From Lachnospiraceae bacterium (GTDB taxonomy: Bacteria > Bacillota > Clostridia > Lachnospirales > Lachnospiraceae), in contig JAAUZV010000007.1 of assembly GCA_014804425.1 (NCBI GenBank), forward strand, positions 154,851 to 218,850: DNA of 64,000 nt. Reading direction: 5' to 3'. The notes under the pieces were generated by a model. The model saw only the letters and a program-made list of their open reading frames with translations. It searched no databases and had not been told where the DNA came from. A program made the translations under genes and the position numbers. How positions within the stretch are numbered: position 1 is the first letter of the stretch; each line of letters starts with the position of its first letter. Below are positions 17,335 to 26,522 of this stretch, piece by piece.

Positions 17335-18219
17335 TTGCATAGATATTTAAGGGCGATTGGGTTTTCGCAGATCACGACAAAAAAACAGCTTCGTGAACTG
17401 ATTACCTATTCCATTCAAAGAGCAACGGAAAAAAGTTATACCTCAGGAACCGAGGATGACTCCATGTTTGCCGAATTCAGCATGGCATGCGGGGAGCGTA
17501 TCGGTATTACGGTCCGCGGGGAATTTGACGAGACAAACAATTTCACATATGATTATTATTTTCCCTATGTGCGCGGAGAGGGTGTCACGACGCAGGAGGA
17601 TGTTTCCGTTGAGCGCCATGCAGCGCAGGAATCGTATGCGGGAGTCTGCGATGATATGAAGGTTGGCGTGACATTGATCTTTTATATGCAGAACATCGTA
17701 CCCTACATCCGCGCAAAGAATCTAAATCTGCTTCCCGTGCGCGGGACAACACTGACGCTTTCCGCATTGTGCATTTCCGGTACGATCATGATGCCGATCG
17801 TGAAAAGCGAGAAGCAGAAGGCGAGTGTAAAAAAAGCGACTGCCGACCGCTATTCTCTTTTGGCTGCGGCAAGACGCGGGGACGAGGAAGCGATCGAAAG
17901 CCTGACATTGGAGGATATGGACACCTATACGGCAATTTCCCGGAAGATCCATACGCAGGATATTTATTCACTGGTGGATACCTATTTTATGCCGTACGGC
18001 GTGGAATGTGATCAGTATTCTCTTTTGGGAGAGATTATGGAGTGCCGCACGGTGACAAATGTGATCACCTCCGAGCAGGTCTACATTCTGACAGTCAATT
18101 GCAACGAGCTGATCTTTGATGTCTGCATTAACAGCATCGATCTGCTCGGAGAGCCCGCGGTGGGCAGGCGCTTTAAGGGTGTGCTTTGGTTACAGGGGTA
18201 CCTGCATTTTCCGAATTAG
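17335..18219 (+). CDS. DUF3881 family protein
   Basis: A 294-residue cytosolic protein starting at TTG (17335) 13 bp after serS. The start is chosen because GAGAGAGG lies 6 bp upstream and because an upstream ATG at 17236 would run inside serS. It reads HRYLRAIGFSQITTKKQLRELI, followed by YYFPYVRGEGVTTQEDVSVERHAAQESYAGVCDD and VNCNELIFDVCINSIDLLGEPAVGRRFKGVLWLQG, the DUF3881 pattern common in Lachnospiraceae. The function is unknown. The tight link to serS suggests co-transcription. Confidence 0.88.
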   Translation: MHRYLRAIGFSQITTKKQLRELITYSIQRATEKSYTSGTEDDSMFAEFSMACGERIGITVRGEFDETNNFTYDYYFPYVRGEGVTTQEDVSVERHAAQESYAGVCDDMKVGVTLIFYMQNIVPYIRAKNLNLLPVRGTTLTLSALCISGTIMMPIVKSEKQKASVKKATADRYSLLAAARRGDEEAIESLTLEDMDTYTAISRKIHTQDIYSLVDTYFMPYGVECDQYSLLGEIMECRTVTNVITSEQVYILTVNCNELIFDVCINSIDLLGEPAVGRRFKGVLWLQGYLHFPN

Positions 18220-18310
18220 GGAAATTCAGATTTGTAAAGTATTCTTCCAGAGTCTGCTTGACGTTTTCAGCGTCGTCCGTTATACTAGATTTGCAGATTT
18301 TTTCCTATCA

Positions 18311-18382
18311 GTTGGTGTAGCACAGTGGATAGTGCAGCCGCCTCCTAAGCGGAAGATCGGGTGTTCGAGTCACCTCACCAAC
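18311..18382 (+). tRNA. tRNA-Arg (anticodon CCT)
   Basis: A 72-base cloverleaf. The acceptor arm is GTTGGTG/CACCAAC-like, the D arm GCAC-loop-GTGC, the anticodon loop CTCCTAA with anticodon CCT, and the T arm GGGTG-TTCGAGT-CACCT. CCA is not encoded. One base pair at the top of the anticodon stem is mismatched. Confidence 0.93.
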
Positions 18383-18388
18383 GTTGAA

Positions 18389-18416
18389 AAGCCGTAACTT
18401 TGAAGGGTTACGGCTT
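18389..18416 (+). terminator. hairpin after tRNA-Arg
   Basis: A perfect 10-bp stem AAGCCGTAAC (18389-18398) and its complement (18407-18416), 6 bp after the tRNA. There is no strong T-tract, so it is at most a weak terminator. Confidence 0.55.
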
Positions 18417-18539
18417 AATGCCATTCCATATCCTGTTTGAACATCGGAGGGTAAGTTATTCTTGAAATAGCGAGCTGGATAAGATGTCAGGTTGAAACAC
18501 CTGTTATTTCTATCCGGCTCGTTTGTTGTGGAGGAAAAG

Positions 18540-19901
18540 ATGAAAGATAATTTGAATTTTACACAAGGAAAAATAGTAACGCCGCTGCTGCGGTTTGCAA
18601 TGCCGGTTTTGTTTGCGCTTTTTCTGCAGGCGATGTACGGTGCCGTGGATTTGCTGGTGGTAGGGAAATTCGCAAAGGCGGCGGATGTGTCCGCCGTTTC
18701 TACCGGCTCGCAGATTATGATGACACTGACAAACCTGATCAGCAGCTTTGCGATGGGAATGACCATTTTTCTTGGGGAAAAAATCGGTGAGAAAAAGCCG
18801 AAGGAGGCGGGTCAGATTGTCGGCAGCGGACTTGTGCTTTTCTTTGCGATCGGCATCGTGTTCACCGTTTTGATTCCGATCGGAGCGGAATTGCTGGCAC
18901 ATATCATGCATGCCCCAAAAGAAGCGCTCTCGCTGACAACGGTTTACATACGTATCTGCGGAGCGGGTTCGATCATTATCATTGCTTATAATCTGATCGG
19001 CAGTATCTTTCGCGGCCTGGGCGATTCCAAAACTCCGCTGCTTACCGTTGTCATTGCCTGTGTCTGCAACATAGCGGGCGACCTGTTGATGGTAGCGGTA
19101 TTCCACCTTGGAACGATGGGGGCAGCGATAGCGACCGTCTTTGCGCAGATGGTCAGTGTTGTCATTTCTTTTTTCCTGATCAGGCGGAAGGAAATGCCGT
19201 TTACGATAGAGAAAAGCATGATCCGGTGGAATGACGGCATTATCAAAAAAATCTTTCGTCTGGGAACCCCGATCGCATTGCAGGACTTGTTGGTAGGGAT
19301 ATCCTTCCTCGTGATCCTTGCCATTGTCAACGCACTGGGACTGACAGAGTCTGCGGGCGTTGGCGTTGCCGAAAAGGTATGTGCGTTTATCATGTTAGTA
19401 CCCGCGGCGTTTATGCAGTCCATGTCCGCGTTTGTTGCACAGAACCGCGGCGCGGGAAAACCGGAGAGAGCGGTAAAAGCATTAAAATATGCCATAGGCG
19501 TGTCCCTGATCTTTGCGATAACGATGTTCTATATCTCATTTTACCACGGTGATCTGTTGTCCCGGATCTTTGCAAAGGATATAGATGTAATAGCAGCATC
19601 CGCACAGTACTTGAAAGCGTATGCCATAGACTGCCTGCTTACCTGCTTCCTTTTCTGCTTTATCGGATTTTTTAACGGTATGGAGCTTACGACCTTTGTT
19701 ATGGCGCAGGGTATCATCGGTGCATTCCTGGTAAGAGTTCCGGTCTCGTTTATCATGAGCAGAATCAAACCGGTATCCCTGTTTCGCATCGGATTGGCAA
19801 CGCCGTGTTCCACAATTCTTCAAATTCTGCTTTGTATTGGTTGTATGATCTATGTGAAAAAGAAAAAATTAGTTCATATGGATGGTGTGGGACATTCATA
19901 A
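18540..19901 (+). CDS. MATE family multidrug/cation antiporter
   Basis: A 453-residue membrane transporter with 12 expected helices. The start at 18540 is preferred over 18492 because GAGGAAAAG lies directly upstream. The N-terminus reads DNLNFTQGKIVTPLLRFAMPVLFALFLQAMYGAVDLLVVGKF, a MATE/NorM hallmark. FRGLGDSKTPLLTVVIACVCNIAGDLLMV and SMSAFVAQNRGAGKPERA mark the two homologous halves. The transporter exchanges drugs or metabolites for Na+ or H+; the substrate is unknown. It is a single gene after tRNA-Arg. Confidence 0.94.
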   Translation: MKDNLNFTQGKIVTPLLRFAMPVLFALFLQAMYGAVDLLVVGKFAKAADVSAVSTGSQIMMTLTNLISSFAMGMTIFLGEKIGEKKPKEAGQIVGSGLVLFFAIGIVFTVLIPIGAELLAHIMHAPKEALSLTTVYIRICGAGSIIIIAYNLIGSIFRGLGDSKTPLLTVVIACVCNIAGDLLMVAVFHLGTMGAAIATVFAQMVSVVISFFLIRRKEMPFTIEKSMIRWNDGIIKKIFRLGTPIALQDLLVGISFLVILAIVNALGLTESAGVGVAEKVCAFIMLVPAAFMQSMSAFVAQNRGAGKPERAVKALKYAIGVSLIFAITMFYISFYHGDLLSRIFAKDIDVIAASAQYLKAYAIDCLLTCFLFCFIGFFNGMELTTFVMAQGIIGAFLVRVPVSFIMSRIKPVSLFRIGLATPCSTILQILLCIGCMIYVKKKKLVHMDGVGHS

Positions 19902-20028
19902 AAATAATTCGGCGCATTATTCCTATTAAAGCAGCGGGAATTATGCTATACTGAAACAAAAACACACGCGTATTTTCAGAAGTGCCATGTTTATCGTATC
20001 AGCATAGCCATCAAAAAGGGGAAACACC

Positions 20029-20949
20029 ATGAACACAGAATTAGAGCAGGTTGTGATAGAAGTAAATAAGATAGTGAAAGGGAAGGACCCCGTGATCCGC
20101 AAGGTATTGGGAGCGATCCTGGCAGGGGGACATGTCCTGTTAGAGGATATCCCGGGCGTCGGCAAGACGACACTGGCAATGGCGCTCGGCAGGGCGATGG
20201 AATTGGATTACCGGCGGATGCAGTTTACACCCGACGTACTGCCAAGCGATATTGTCGGGTTTACGATGTATAACAGCGGGACGGGCCGTTTTGAATATAA
20301 GGAAGGCGCGGTCTTCTGCAATCTGTTTTTGGCGGATGAGTTAAACCGTACTTCCTCCAAAACGCAGTCGGCGCTTTTGGAGGTGATGGAGGAGTCCCGC
20401 GTGACGGTGGATGGGACCTCGCATGCTCTGCCGACCCCGTTTACGGTCATTGCGACGGAAAATCCGTTCGGCGCATCCGGCACGCAGCGTCTGCCGGAAT
20501 CGCAGCTTGACCGGTTTTTAGTTTGTTTAAACATGGGATACCCCTCGCATGAGGCGGCAATCGAGGTCTTAAAAGGCAGCGTCGGCAGAAGTCTTGATAA
20601 GGTGCAGAGCGTGCTTTCTGTGAAACGCCTGATGGAGCTTCGGGTGCAGGCGGATAAGCTTCATGTGGAAGACAGTATCTATGAATATATTATTAATCTG
20701 ACAGAAGCGACAAGGCGGGATGCGCGCATTGCGCTGGGCATCAGCCCGCGCGGCAGTATCGCGCTGTTGAAGATGGCAAAGGCGACGGCACTTATGCGCG
20801 GCGCGGATTATGTGATTCCCGAGGACGTGCTTACCGTCATCGGGGATGTGTGGGGACACCGTATTCACTTAAATGCCAAAGCGAAGGCAGAGGGTATGGA
20901 TGCGGCGCAGGTGATTTTTGAGATTACGGAAAGGATACATGCCGTTTGA
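20029..20949 (+). CDS. MoxR-type AAA+ ATPase
   Basis: A 306-residue AAA+ chaperone-like ATPase. Walker A is GHVLLEDIPGVGKTTLAMAL (about residue 38-57). The region RRMQFTPDVLPSDIVGF follows, Walker B is NLFLADELNRTSSKTQSALLEVM, sensor 1 is TVIATENPFGASGTQRLPESQLDRF, and the sensor 2 region is ISPRGSIALLKMAKA. This is the MoxR pattern. Such ATPases act with DUF58 and transglutaminase proteins encoded next to them, as here; their shared substrate is not known. The start has GGGGAAA upstream, and the stop overlaps the next start (TGATG). Confidence 0.95.
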   Translation: MNTELEQVVIEVNKIVKGKDPVIRKVLGAILAGGHVLLEDIPGVGKTTLAMALGRAMELDYRRMQFTPDVLPSDIVGFTMYNSGTGRFEYKEGAVFCNLFLADELNRTSSKTQSALLEVMEESRVTVDGTSHALPTPFTVIATENPFGASGTQRLPESQLDRFLVCLNMGYPSHEAAIEVLKGSVGRSLDKVQSVLSVKRLMELRVQADKLHVEDSIYEYIINLTEATRRDARIALGISPRGSIALLKMAKATALMRGADYVIPEDVLTVIGDVWGHRIHLNAKAKAEGMDAAQVIFEITERIHAV

Positions 20950-21980
20950 TGAAAGGAAAGCTGAAACTGAATATCAGAGGTACGCTCCGCTTCTGCCTGC
21001 TGCTGCTTGCTACCGCGGAGCTGTGGTGGTTTTTTCGCAGCTATTTCCTGTTTGTGGCAATGGTGCTGATGGTCGGGAGCGCGGCGGCGTCCGTACTTCT
21101 TTTTTGGAAAAATAAAGACGGATTAAGCGCGGAGGCAGTGCTGCCGACAAACCGGGTCGGGCGCGGCAGGGCGTTTCCCTTTGTGATCCAAGTAACGAAC
21201 AAAAGTCGTTTTGCAGGCTTTGGCGTCAGGCTTACTTACCGATGGGGCAATGCGTTTACGCAGGGCTATCAGAAAAAACAGGAGCGGCTATGGGCCGCGC
21301 CACGTAGGGGCGCATGTATAAAGCAGCAGTTGGAGAGCGGCTATGCGGGGCGGATCGAAGTGGAGATCGAGCAGTTTGTCGTCCATGATGCGTTTCATAT
21401 CGTGGAATACTCCGGCTGCGGGACAAGCGATGCATGGACACTTGCCTATCCGATGCGGCGCACGGGGAACGAGGATGCGCTTTCCTCCGTTGTAGCCGGA
21501 TTTCCCGAGGAGGACGAGCTTAAAAAGCGGGGTACGGATTACAATCCTGACTATGAAGTACGGGAGTACATTGCGGGCGATGAGTTGAAGAGCATTCACT
21601 GGAAGCTGACGGCAAAACGGGAACATTTGATGGTGCGGGAGCGGCTTGCTGCCGGCAGGGAAAAAATAAATGTCCTGCTGCCATTAGGAAGCGATAAGCT
21701 TGAGAATGATCAATTGATGGATGCACTCTGCGGTGTGTGCGGGCTTTTGTTGGAAAAAGGATACCCTGTGCAGCTTTTTTGGCAGGGTACGGACGGGGAG
21801 CTGCGGACGAACTATTGCTTGGAGCAGGGAGAACTTGAGGGCGTGACTGCAGAAATCCTAAGCTTCGGCGGCTTTCGGCAGTCGGAGACGGTCAAACAGC
21901 AGATGGCGATTGCCCATCCCGGCGAGAGTTATATTTTGATTCAGACAGGAGCATATCTGGGTGCGTATGGCCGGTATTAG
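20949..21980 (+). CDS. DUF58 family protein
   Basis: A 343-residue protein beginning at ATG 20949, overlapping the MoxR stop. Two N-terminal membrane segments (about 8-45) are followed by a soluble region. The DUF58 signature VREYIAGDELKSIHWKLTAKREHLMVRE lies near residues 200-230, with the preceding acidic FPEEDELKKRGTDYNPDYE. DUF58 resembles a von Willebrand-A-like domain and partners MoxR. The operon MoxR-DUF58-transglutaminase is widespread in bacteria and probably handles envelope proteins, an inference. Confidence 0.92.
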   Translation: MKGKLKLNIRGTLRFCLLLLATAELWWFFRSYFLFVAMVLMVGSAAASVLLFWKNKDGLSAEAVLPTNRVGRGRAFPFVIQVTNKSRFAGFGVRLTYRWGNAFTQGYQKKQERLWAAPRRGACIKQQLESGYAGRIEVEIEQFVVHDAFHIVEYSGCGTSDAWTLAYPMRRTGNEDALSSVVAGFPEEDELKKRGTDYNPDYEVREYIAGDELKSIHWKLTAKREHLMVRERLAAGREKINVLLPLGSDKLENDQLMDALCGVCGLLLEKGYPVQLFWQGTDGELRTNYCLEQGELEGVTAEILSFGGFRQSETVKQQMAIAHPGESYILIQTGAYLGAYGRY

Positions 21981-24240
21981 GAAAAAAAACCAAGTGGACA
22001 CATCGGATGTGCGGCTTCTCCAAACAAAAAAGAGACCGCGCTATGATATGAAAGCGGCGCTTGCAAAAGCGACGCTGGTTTTTGCGCTTGTCTACGGTTC
22101 GATCGGTGGTTTTTTATCCGCATATGAGATCGCATATCAAAAGGAACAATGCATACTCGGCATTTTCTGGCTGTCGGTTCTTTTGAGTGCGGTGTATGAG
22201 ACGCGGCGGAATTGGGCGGTCAATCTTGTCAATATTCTAGTATTTCTTCTTTATGTCTATGTTGCATTTCAAAGGTTCTGGGTGATCAACAGCGGTTATT
22301 ATGCTGTTGTCAATCATATTTTGGAGGATGCGGGAAGGTATCTTGGCATTACGAGCAGGACGGAGTATGCGCTTGTCGTGGAAAACGAACGCGTGGCGGT
22401 AACGGGATTTGCCCTGCTGATCGGCATGGTGGGAACGATTCTGCTGCAAATCCGTCTGCGTCACAAAGCGAGTCTGTGGACGACGCTGCTAGTGACGTTC
22501 CCGTTTTATGCGATCCCGTTTTACTTTGAAAAATCACCCGGTATCGGGTATATGATGCTTTTGTTTACCGGATATGCCGCGGTCGCAGCGATCCAGGGAA
22601 CGAATGTCCGGGAGCAGTCGGCGAAACAGGCGTATGATATGCTTCCAGTCATCACGTTGTTTGTTGTTGTGTTCGTGCAGGCAGTTACGCTGATACTGCC
22701 GCGCGCCGGATATGCGTCGGTGATCCGTGCCAATGCGGTGAAAAAGGCTTCGGAGAGAGAAGTGGCAAATGTGATGGAGTATGGTCTGTTTTCGCTGTTT
22801 GGACGCGGACAGAACGGAGCCGGTGTGAATGGCGGCATGCTGAGTAAGGGTTCCGCGGTCATACCCGATTATGAGACGGACCTGATCGTGCGCTATACGC
22901 CATACAGCTATGATCCGGTTTACCTAAAAGCGTTTACGGGAAAAGACTACACAGGGGACCGATGGACAAGAGCGGATGGTGCTGACGCATGGATGGAACA
23001 GACCGTGGCGGGCAGGGCAGCGCGTTATGTGCATGACGAGCCGACGGGCAGGTTAATTGGAGATGTTCTTCCGGACGTGGCGGTTGAAGAGCGTGATGTT
23101 TCGGGTGATGGGACGGACAGTGCATCCGGTCAGAGCTGCGGTGTGATGGAGGTTGTAAATGTCGGCGCATCCGGGGCGTATGATTACCGTCCTTATTATA
23201 CGGATCATGCACGGCGTGGCGGTATGGACGCAGAATATATTTATTTTCCTCCTGTTGTAGCATTGCAGGATGTGACGGAGGAAGTGGACGGGGATTATCT
23301 GACAGTGCCGGAAAGCTGCCGCAGGGCGGTGGAGCGCATTTGCGGGCAGGCCGGATTTACGGGCACGCCGAGGGAGATCGCGGCTCAGGTGACGGCATAT
23401 TTTGACGAGCATTATTCGTATACGCTGCGGCCGGGCTTTTATTACGGCAGTCCCGATTATATCACGCATTTTCTGTTGGAGAGCAAGCGGGGCTACTGCG
23501 CGCATTTTGCGTCGGCGGCGGTGATGCTGTTCCGCAATATGGGAATTCCTGCGAGGTACGCAGAGGGATATGCGTTTACGTACGAGGATATGATACTGGA
23601 CGGTACGCTTGTGGAGGATGCCGATTACGCGGATTATTACAGCGGTTATTCCCTCATCGGCGAAACGGCGCTTGTGGAGCTTGAGATTTCTGACGCTTCC
23701 GCGCATGCATGGGTAGAAATTTATATCGAAGGGGAGGGCTGGGTCGTGGTCGATCCAACGCCCGCGTCAAGTGAGGAGGAGGAAAGAAGCTCATTCTGGG
23801 ATGACTTTTTAAATCGAGGCGAAGACGCTGGGGATTCGGGTTTCGGAGAAAGCAATGTCGGCGCTTATATCAAGACAGCGGTCAGCAGTCTTGCATCTGT
23901 TCTTTCTGTGGCTGCGCTTGTGCTGCTGTGCTATTTTATGGGAAAAAATGTGATCCGTAGGGTAAAAGAAAGACGGCTGCCCGCAAGGGAGCGTGCAAGC
24001 CTGGAATACAGGCGGCTTGCTGCGTATCTCTCGCGAAAAGATCAGGAGTTTGCCGTACTGCGCACGATCAAAGAACAGACAGACTGGATCAACGCGCACT
24101 GCCGCCGTGGATTTACGGATGAACAGAGCACGGCGCTATATGAATTGTTTTTTGCGGGAGAGACAGCGGCGCAGGCGGATGCGAGGTGGGAAGCGCTGAC
24201 AGAGCATTGCCGGAGACGATGGTCTTTCAGGGTTAGGTAA
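21967..24240 (+). CDS. TgpA-like membrane transglutaminase/protease-like protein
   Basis: A 757-residue membrane protein. The N-terminal third has about six membrane segments, followed by a large extracytoplasmic part. The transglutaminase-like core carries the triad: Cys in SKRGYCAHFASAAVMLFRNMGIPARYAEGYA, His in DASAHAWVEIY and Asp in GWVVVDPTP. After an acidic linker comes one more membrane segment (LSVAALVLLCYFMG) and a cytosolic basic tail with a DUF4129-like C-terminus. GTG 21961 is an alternative start. It overlaps DUF58 by 14 bp and the convergent TcdA-like gene by 8 bp. Confidence 0.92.
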   Translation: MAGIRKKNQVDTSDVRLLQTKKRPRYDMKAALAKATLVFALVYGSIGGFLSAYEIAYQKEQCILGIFWLSVLLSAVYETRRNWAVNLVNILVFLLYVYVAFQRFWVINSGYYAVVNHILEDAGRYLGITSRTEYALVVENERVAVTGFALLIGMVGTILLQIRLRHKASLWTTLLVTFPFYAIPFYFEKSPGIGYMMLLFTGYAAVAAIQGTNVREQSAKQAYDMLPVITLFVVVFVQAVTLILPRAGYASVIRANAVKKASEREVANVMEYGLFSLFGRGQNGAGVNGGMLSKGSAVIPDYETDLIVRYTPYSYDPVYLKAFTGKDYTGDRWTRADGADAWMEQTVAGRAARYVHDEPTGRLIGDVLPDVAVEERDVSGDGTDSASGQSCGVMEVVNVGASGAYDYRPYYTDHARRGGMDAEYIYFPPVVALQDVTEEVDGDYLTVPESCRRAVERICGQAGFTGTPREIAAQVTAYFDEHYSYTLRPGFYYGSPDYITHFLLESKRGYCAHFASAAVMLFRNMGIPARYAEGYAFTYEDMILDGTLVEDADYADYYSGYSLIGETALVELEISDASAHAWVEIYIEGEGWVVVDPTPASSEEEERSSFWDDFLNRGEDAGDSGFGESNVGAYIKTAVSSLASVLSVAALVLLCYFMGKNVIRRVKERRLPARERASLEYRRLAAYLSRKDQEFAVLRTIKEQTDWINAHCRRGFTDEQSTALYELFFAGETAAQADARWEALTEHCRRRWSFRVR

Positions 24241-25009
24241 TTAAATCTTTGACAACCTCCGAAGCGATGAGCAGTCCCGCGGCAGCAGGCACGAAGGCAT
24301 TACTGCCGGGAATCTGACGTTTTCCCTGTAGCGGTTGTTCTGCTTCGTCGATATTGCCTGCGGATGCGGGTTGTTTGACGGTCTTGCCCGCCGCCGTGTT
24401 CGGATTGCTGCAGTCGCCAAGCGGCGTCATGGCGGGTTCTCTGGAATAAACGACCTTTACATGTTCGATGCCCCGTTTGCGAAGCTCCCTGCGCATAACG
24501 CGCGCAAGCGGGCATACCGTGGTTTCGGAAATATCCGCGACCTCAAAAGCGGCGGGGTTCATTTTATTTCCGGCGCCCATACTGCTGATGACGGGCGTTC
24601 CCGCATGAAGCGCCTGTTCGATGAGCATGAGCTTTCCGCTCACGGTATCAATGGCGTCCACCACATAATCATAATCATGAAAATCAAATTGATCCGCTGT
24701 CTCAGGAAGATAAAAGGTGCGGTAAGTCCGAAGCTGTGCCAGCGGATTGATGGAGAGGCAGCGCTCTCGCGCGGCGTCCACCTTATATTGTCCGACGGTA
24801 GCGGTCGTGGCGATGATCTGGCGGTTTAAGTTAGATACCGCGACTGTATCGTTATCGATCAGGTCAAGCGCGCCGACGCCGCTTCGGATCAGGGCTTCCA
24901 CGACATAGCCTCCCACACCGCCGATGCCGAATATGGCAACGCGGGAACGGGAAAGGCGGTTCAATGCTTCTTTTCCGATTAACAATTCTGTTCTGGAAAA
25001 TGCTTCCAT
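24233..25009 (-). CDS. tcdA: tRNA threonylcarbamoyladenosine dehydratase (TcdA/CsdL-like, ThiF/E1 family)
   Basis: A 258-residue E1-like adenylating enzyme. The start at 25009 (EAFSRTELLIGKEALNRL) is taken because AGGAGG lies just upstream; an ORF extension to 25060 has no such site. The nucleotide-binding motif is VAIFGIGGVGGYVVEALIRSGVG, followed by LIDNDTVAVSNLNRQI and VVDAIDTVSGKLMLIEQA. TcdA-specific blocks are SSMGAGNKMNP and HVKVVYSREPA. TcdA cyclises t6A37 of tRNA to ct6A. It is divergent from the exonuclease gene with a 162-bp gap that must hold both promoters. Confidence 0.9.
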   Translation of the reverse strand: MEAFSRTELLIGKEALNRLSRSRVAIFGIGGVGGYVVEALIRSGVGALDLIDNDTVAVSNLNRQIIATTATVGQYKVDAARERCLSINPLAQLRTYRTFYLPETADQFDFHDYDYVVDAIDTVSGKLMLIEQALHAGTPVISSMGAGNKMNPAAFEVADISETTVCPLARVMRRELRKRGIEHVKVVYSREPAMTPLGDCSNPNTAAGKTVKQPASAGNIDEAEQPLQGKRQIPGSNAFVPAAAGLLIASEVVKDLIT

Positions 25010-25171
25010 GGGTTCCTCCTGACAACATGAGATTTCGGCGGCTGTCAATGAACGCCGCATACCAAATACCCCCGAAAGTTCTGTATCGATACAGATTTAT
25101 TATAGCATACTCTGTAAAAAAGACATTAAGTATGATAAAATAATGAAAAACTCTACATAAGAGGGTGTCGG

Positions 25172-26173
25172 ATGCATTACATTATTTTTGACTTGGAATG
25201 GAATCAGGCGGATAAAAAGCAGAATGAAGATCCGAAGCTGCCGTTTGAGATCATCGAGATCGGTGCGATCAAATTAAATGAGAATTTTGAAAAAATCGGC
25301 GAGTTCTCCCGGCTGATCCGTCCGAGCGTGTATCATACGATGCATGCGATCACGCAGGACATTATTCATATCAGTATGAGCGAGCTGAAAAGGGAACAGA
25401 CCTTTACGCCGGTCATGCGTTATTTTTTAAAATGGTGCGGTGAAGACTGCGTGTACGGCACATGGGGTTCGCTGGATCTGACCGAGTTGCAGCGAAACAT
25501 GGATTATTACCATTTTCCGCCGCTTTCGGACGGACCGCTTACGTATTTGGATGTACAAAAATTGTACGCGCTCGTCTATGAACCGGAGGATGACAAAAAG
25601 CGCCGTTCGCTGAAAAACGCGGTGGAGCAGCTTGGTATCACGCAGGACATTCCGTTCCACCGGGCGTTCGCCGATGCGTATTATACAGCAAAGGTATTAC
25701 AGCGCATCAGCGCCGAGCCGTCGGCGCAGCAGCTTTTGAAACGCGTTTCCTACGATGTGTATCGGATCCCGAAAACGAGAAAGCAGGAGGTTCATATTAT
25801 TTTTGACACCTACGCAAAATATATCTCGCGGGAGTTTGTGGATAAACAGGCGGCGATGGAGGACAGAGAAGTCGCCAGCACGAAGTGTTATATCTGTCAT
25901 AAAAACTGCCGGAAGAAGCTGCGTTGGTTTACGCCGAACGGCAGGCATTATTATGCGCTTGCCTGCTGTAATAAGCACGGCTATATCAAAGGTAAGATCC
26001 GCATGAAAAAGACAGAGGGCGATAAGGTATATGTGGTGAAGACCTTAAAGCTGATCGACGAGGAGCAGGCAAAGACCGTGCAGGAAAAGCAGGAGCATGC
26101 GCGCGAGATCAGACGCCAGCACCGCAGGGCAAAGCATGAGCAAAAGGTGCATGAACAAAACGCGGACGTATAA
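25172..26173 (+). CDS. DEDDh 3'-5' exonuclease with C-terminal zinc-ribbon-like domain
   Basis: A 333-residue exonuclease of the DnaQ/KapD type. Exo I is FDLEWN (D, E), Exo II is YGTWGSLDLTELQRN (D), and Exo III is HRAFADAYYTAKVL (H, D), so all four metal-binding and catalytic positions are present. Beyond about residue 200 it carries an extra domain with Cys pairs (CYICHKNCRKKLRW and ALACCNKHGYIKGK), likely binding zinc and nucleic acid, and ends in a very basic tail. Substrate (RNA or DNA) is unknown; similar proteins are called KapD-like or exoribonucleases. GAGGGTG precedes the ATG. Confidence 0.88.
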   Translation: MHYIIFDLEWNQADKKQNEDPKLPFEIIEIGAIKLNENFEKIGEFSRLIRPSVYHTMHAITQDIIHISMSELKREQTFTPVMRYFLKWCGEDCVYGTWGSLDLTELQRNMDYYHFPPLSDGPLTYLDVQKLYALVYEPEDDKKRRSLKNAVEQLGITQDIPFHRAFADAYYTAKVLQRISAEPSAQQLLKRVSYDVYRIPKTRKQEVHIIFDTYAKYISREFVDKQAAMEDREVASTKCYICHKNCRKKLRWFTPNGRHYYALACCNKHGYIKGKIRMKKTEGDKVYVVKTLKLIDEEQAKTVQEKQEHAREIRRQHRRAKHEQKVHEQNADV

Positions 26174-26210
26174 ATGCAGGGGAAAGCACCTTGACAGGAA
26201 AGGAGCCTAT

Positions 26211-26462
26211 ATGGAAAGACAGAGCGAGCTGAAATGCATCCATTCGACAGTGCTCTCCAAAAACGGAAAACCGTTTGTTTCCGTGATGTTTGAACGCGGG
26301 AACGATCGTGCCGAAGGAACCGTGCCGGACTGTGTCATTACAAAGAGCGAGGGCTTCACGGAGGAAGAGATCGAGGAGCTTGAGGATTATATGAAGGCGC
26401 AGAGAAAGGAGATCATAGAAAGCGCGAAGCGGATCTCCGATATTCGGCGTCTGCTCAGCTGA
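26211..26462 (+). CDS. small conserved protein of unknown function
   Basis: An 83-residue protein. The ATG at 26211 follows an AAAGGAG site; the longer reading frame back to 26097 lies within the exonuclease gene. The N-terminal half is beta-rich (KCIHSTVLSKNGKPFVSVMFERG), and the C-terminal half is a charged helix (EEEIEELEDYMKAQRKEIIESAKRI). I do not recognise the family. It is 37 bp after the exonuclease and followed by a terminator, so the two probably form one operon. Confidence 0.75.
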   Translation: MERQSELKCIHSTVLSKNGKPFVSVMFERGNDRAEGTVPDCVITKSEGFTEEEIEELEDYMKAQRKEIIESAKRISDIRRLLS

Positions 26463-26475
26463 GACGAAACGTGAC

Positions 26476-26515
26476 AAAAAGGCTATCCTCTGCTGCAAAA
26501 GAGGATAGCCTTTTT
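26476..26515. terminator. bidirectional terminator between convergent genes
   Basis: A perfect 15-bp stem AAAAAGGCTATCCTC (26476-26490) and its complement (26501-26515) with a 10-base loop. The A- and T-tracts serve both strands: the exonuclease operon and the convergent GH31 gene. Confidence 0.93.
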
Positions 26516-26522
26516 GTCTTTT

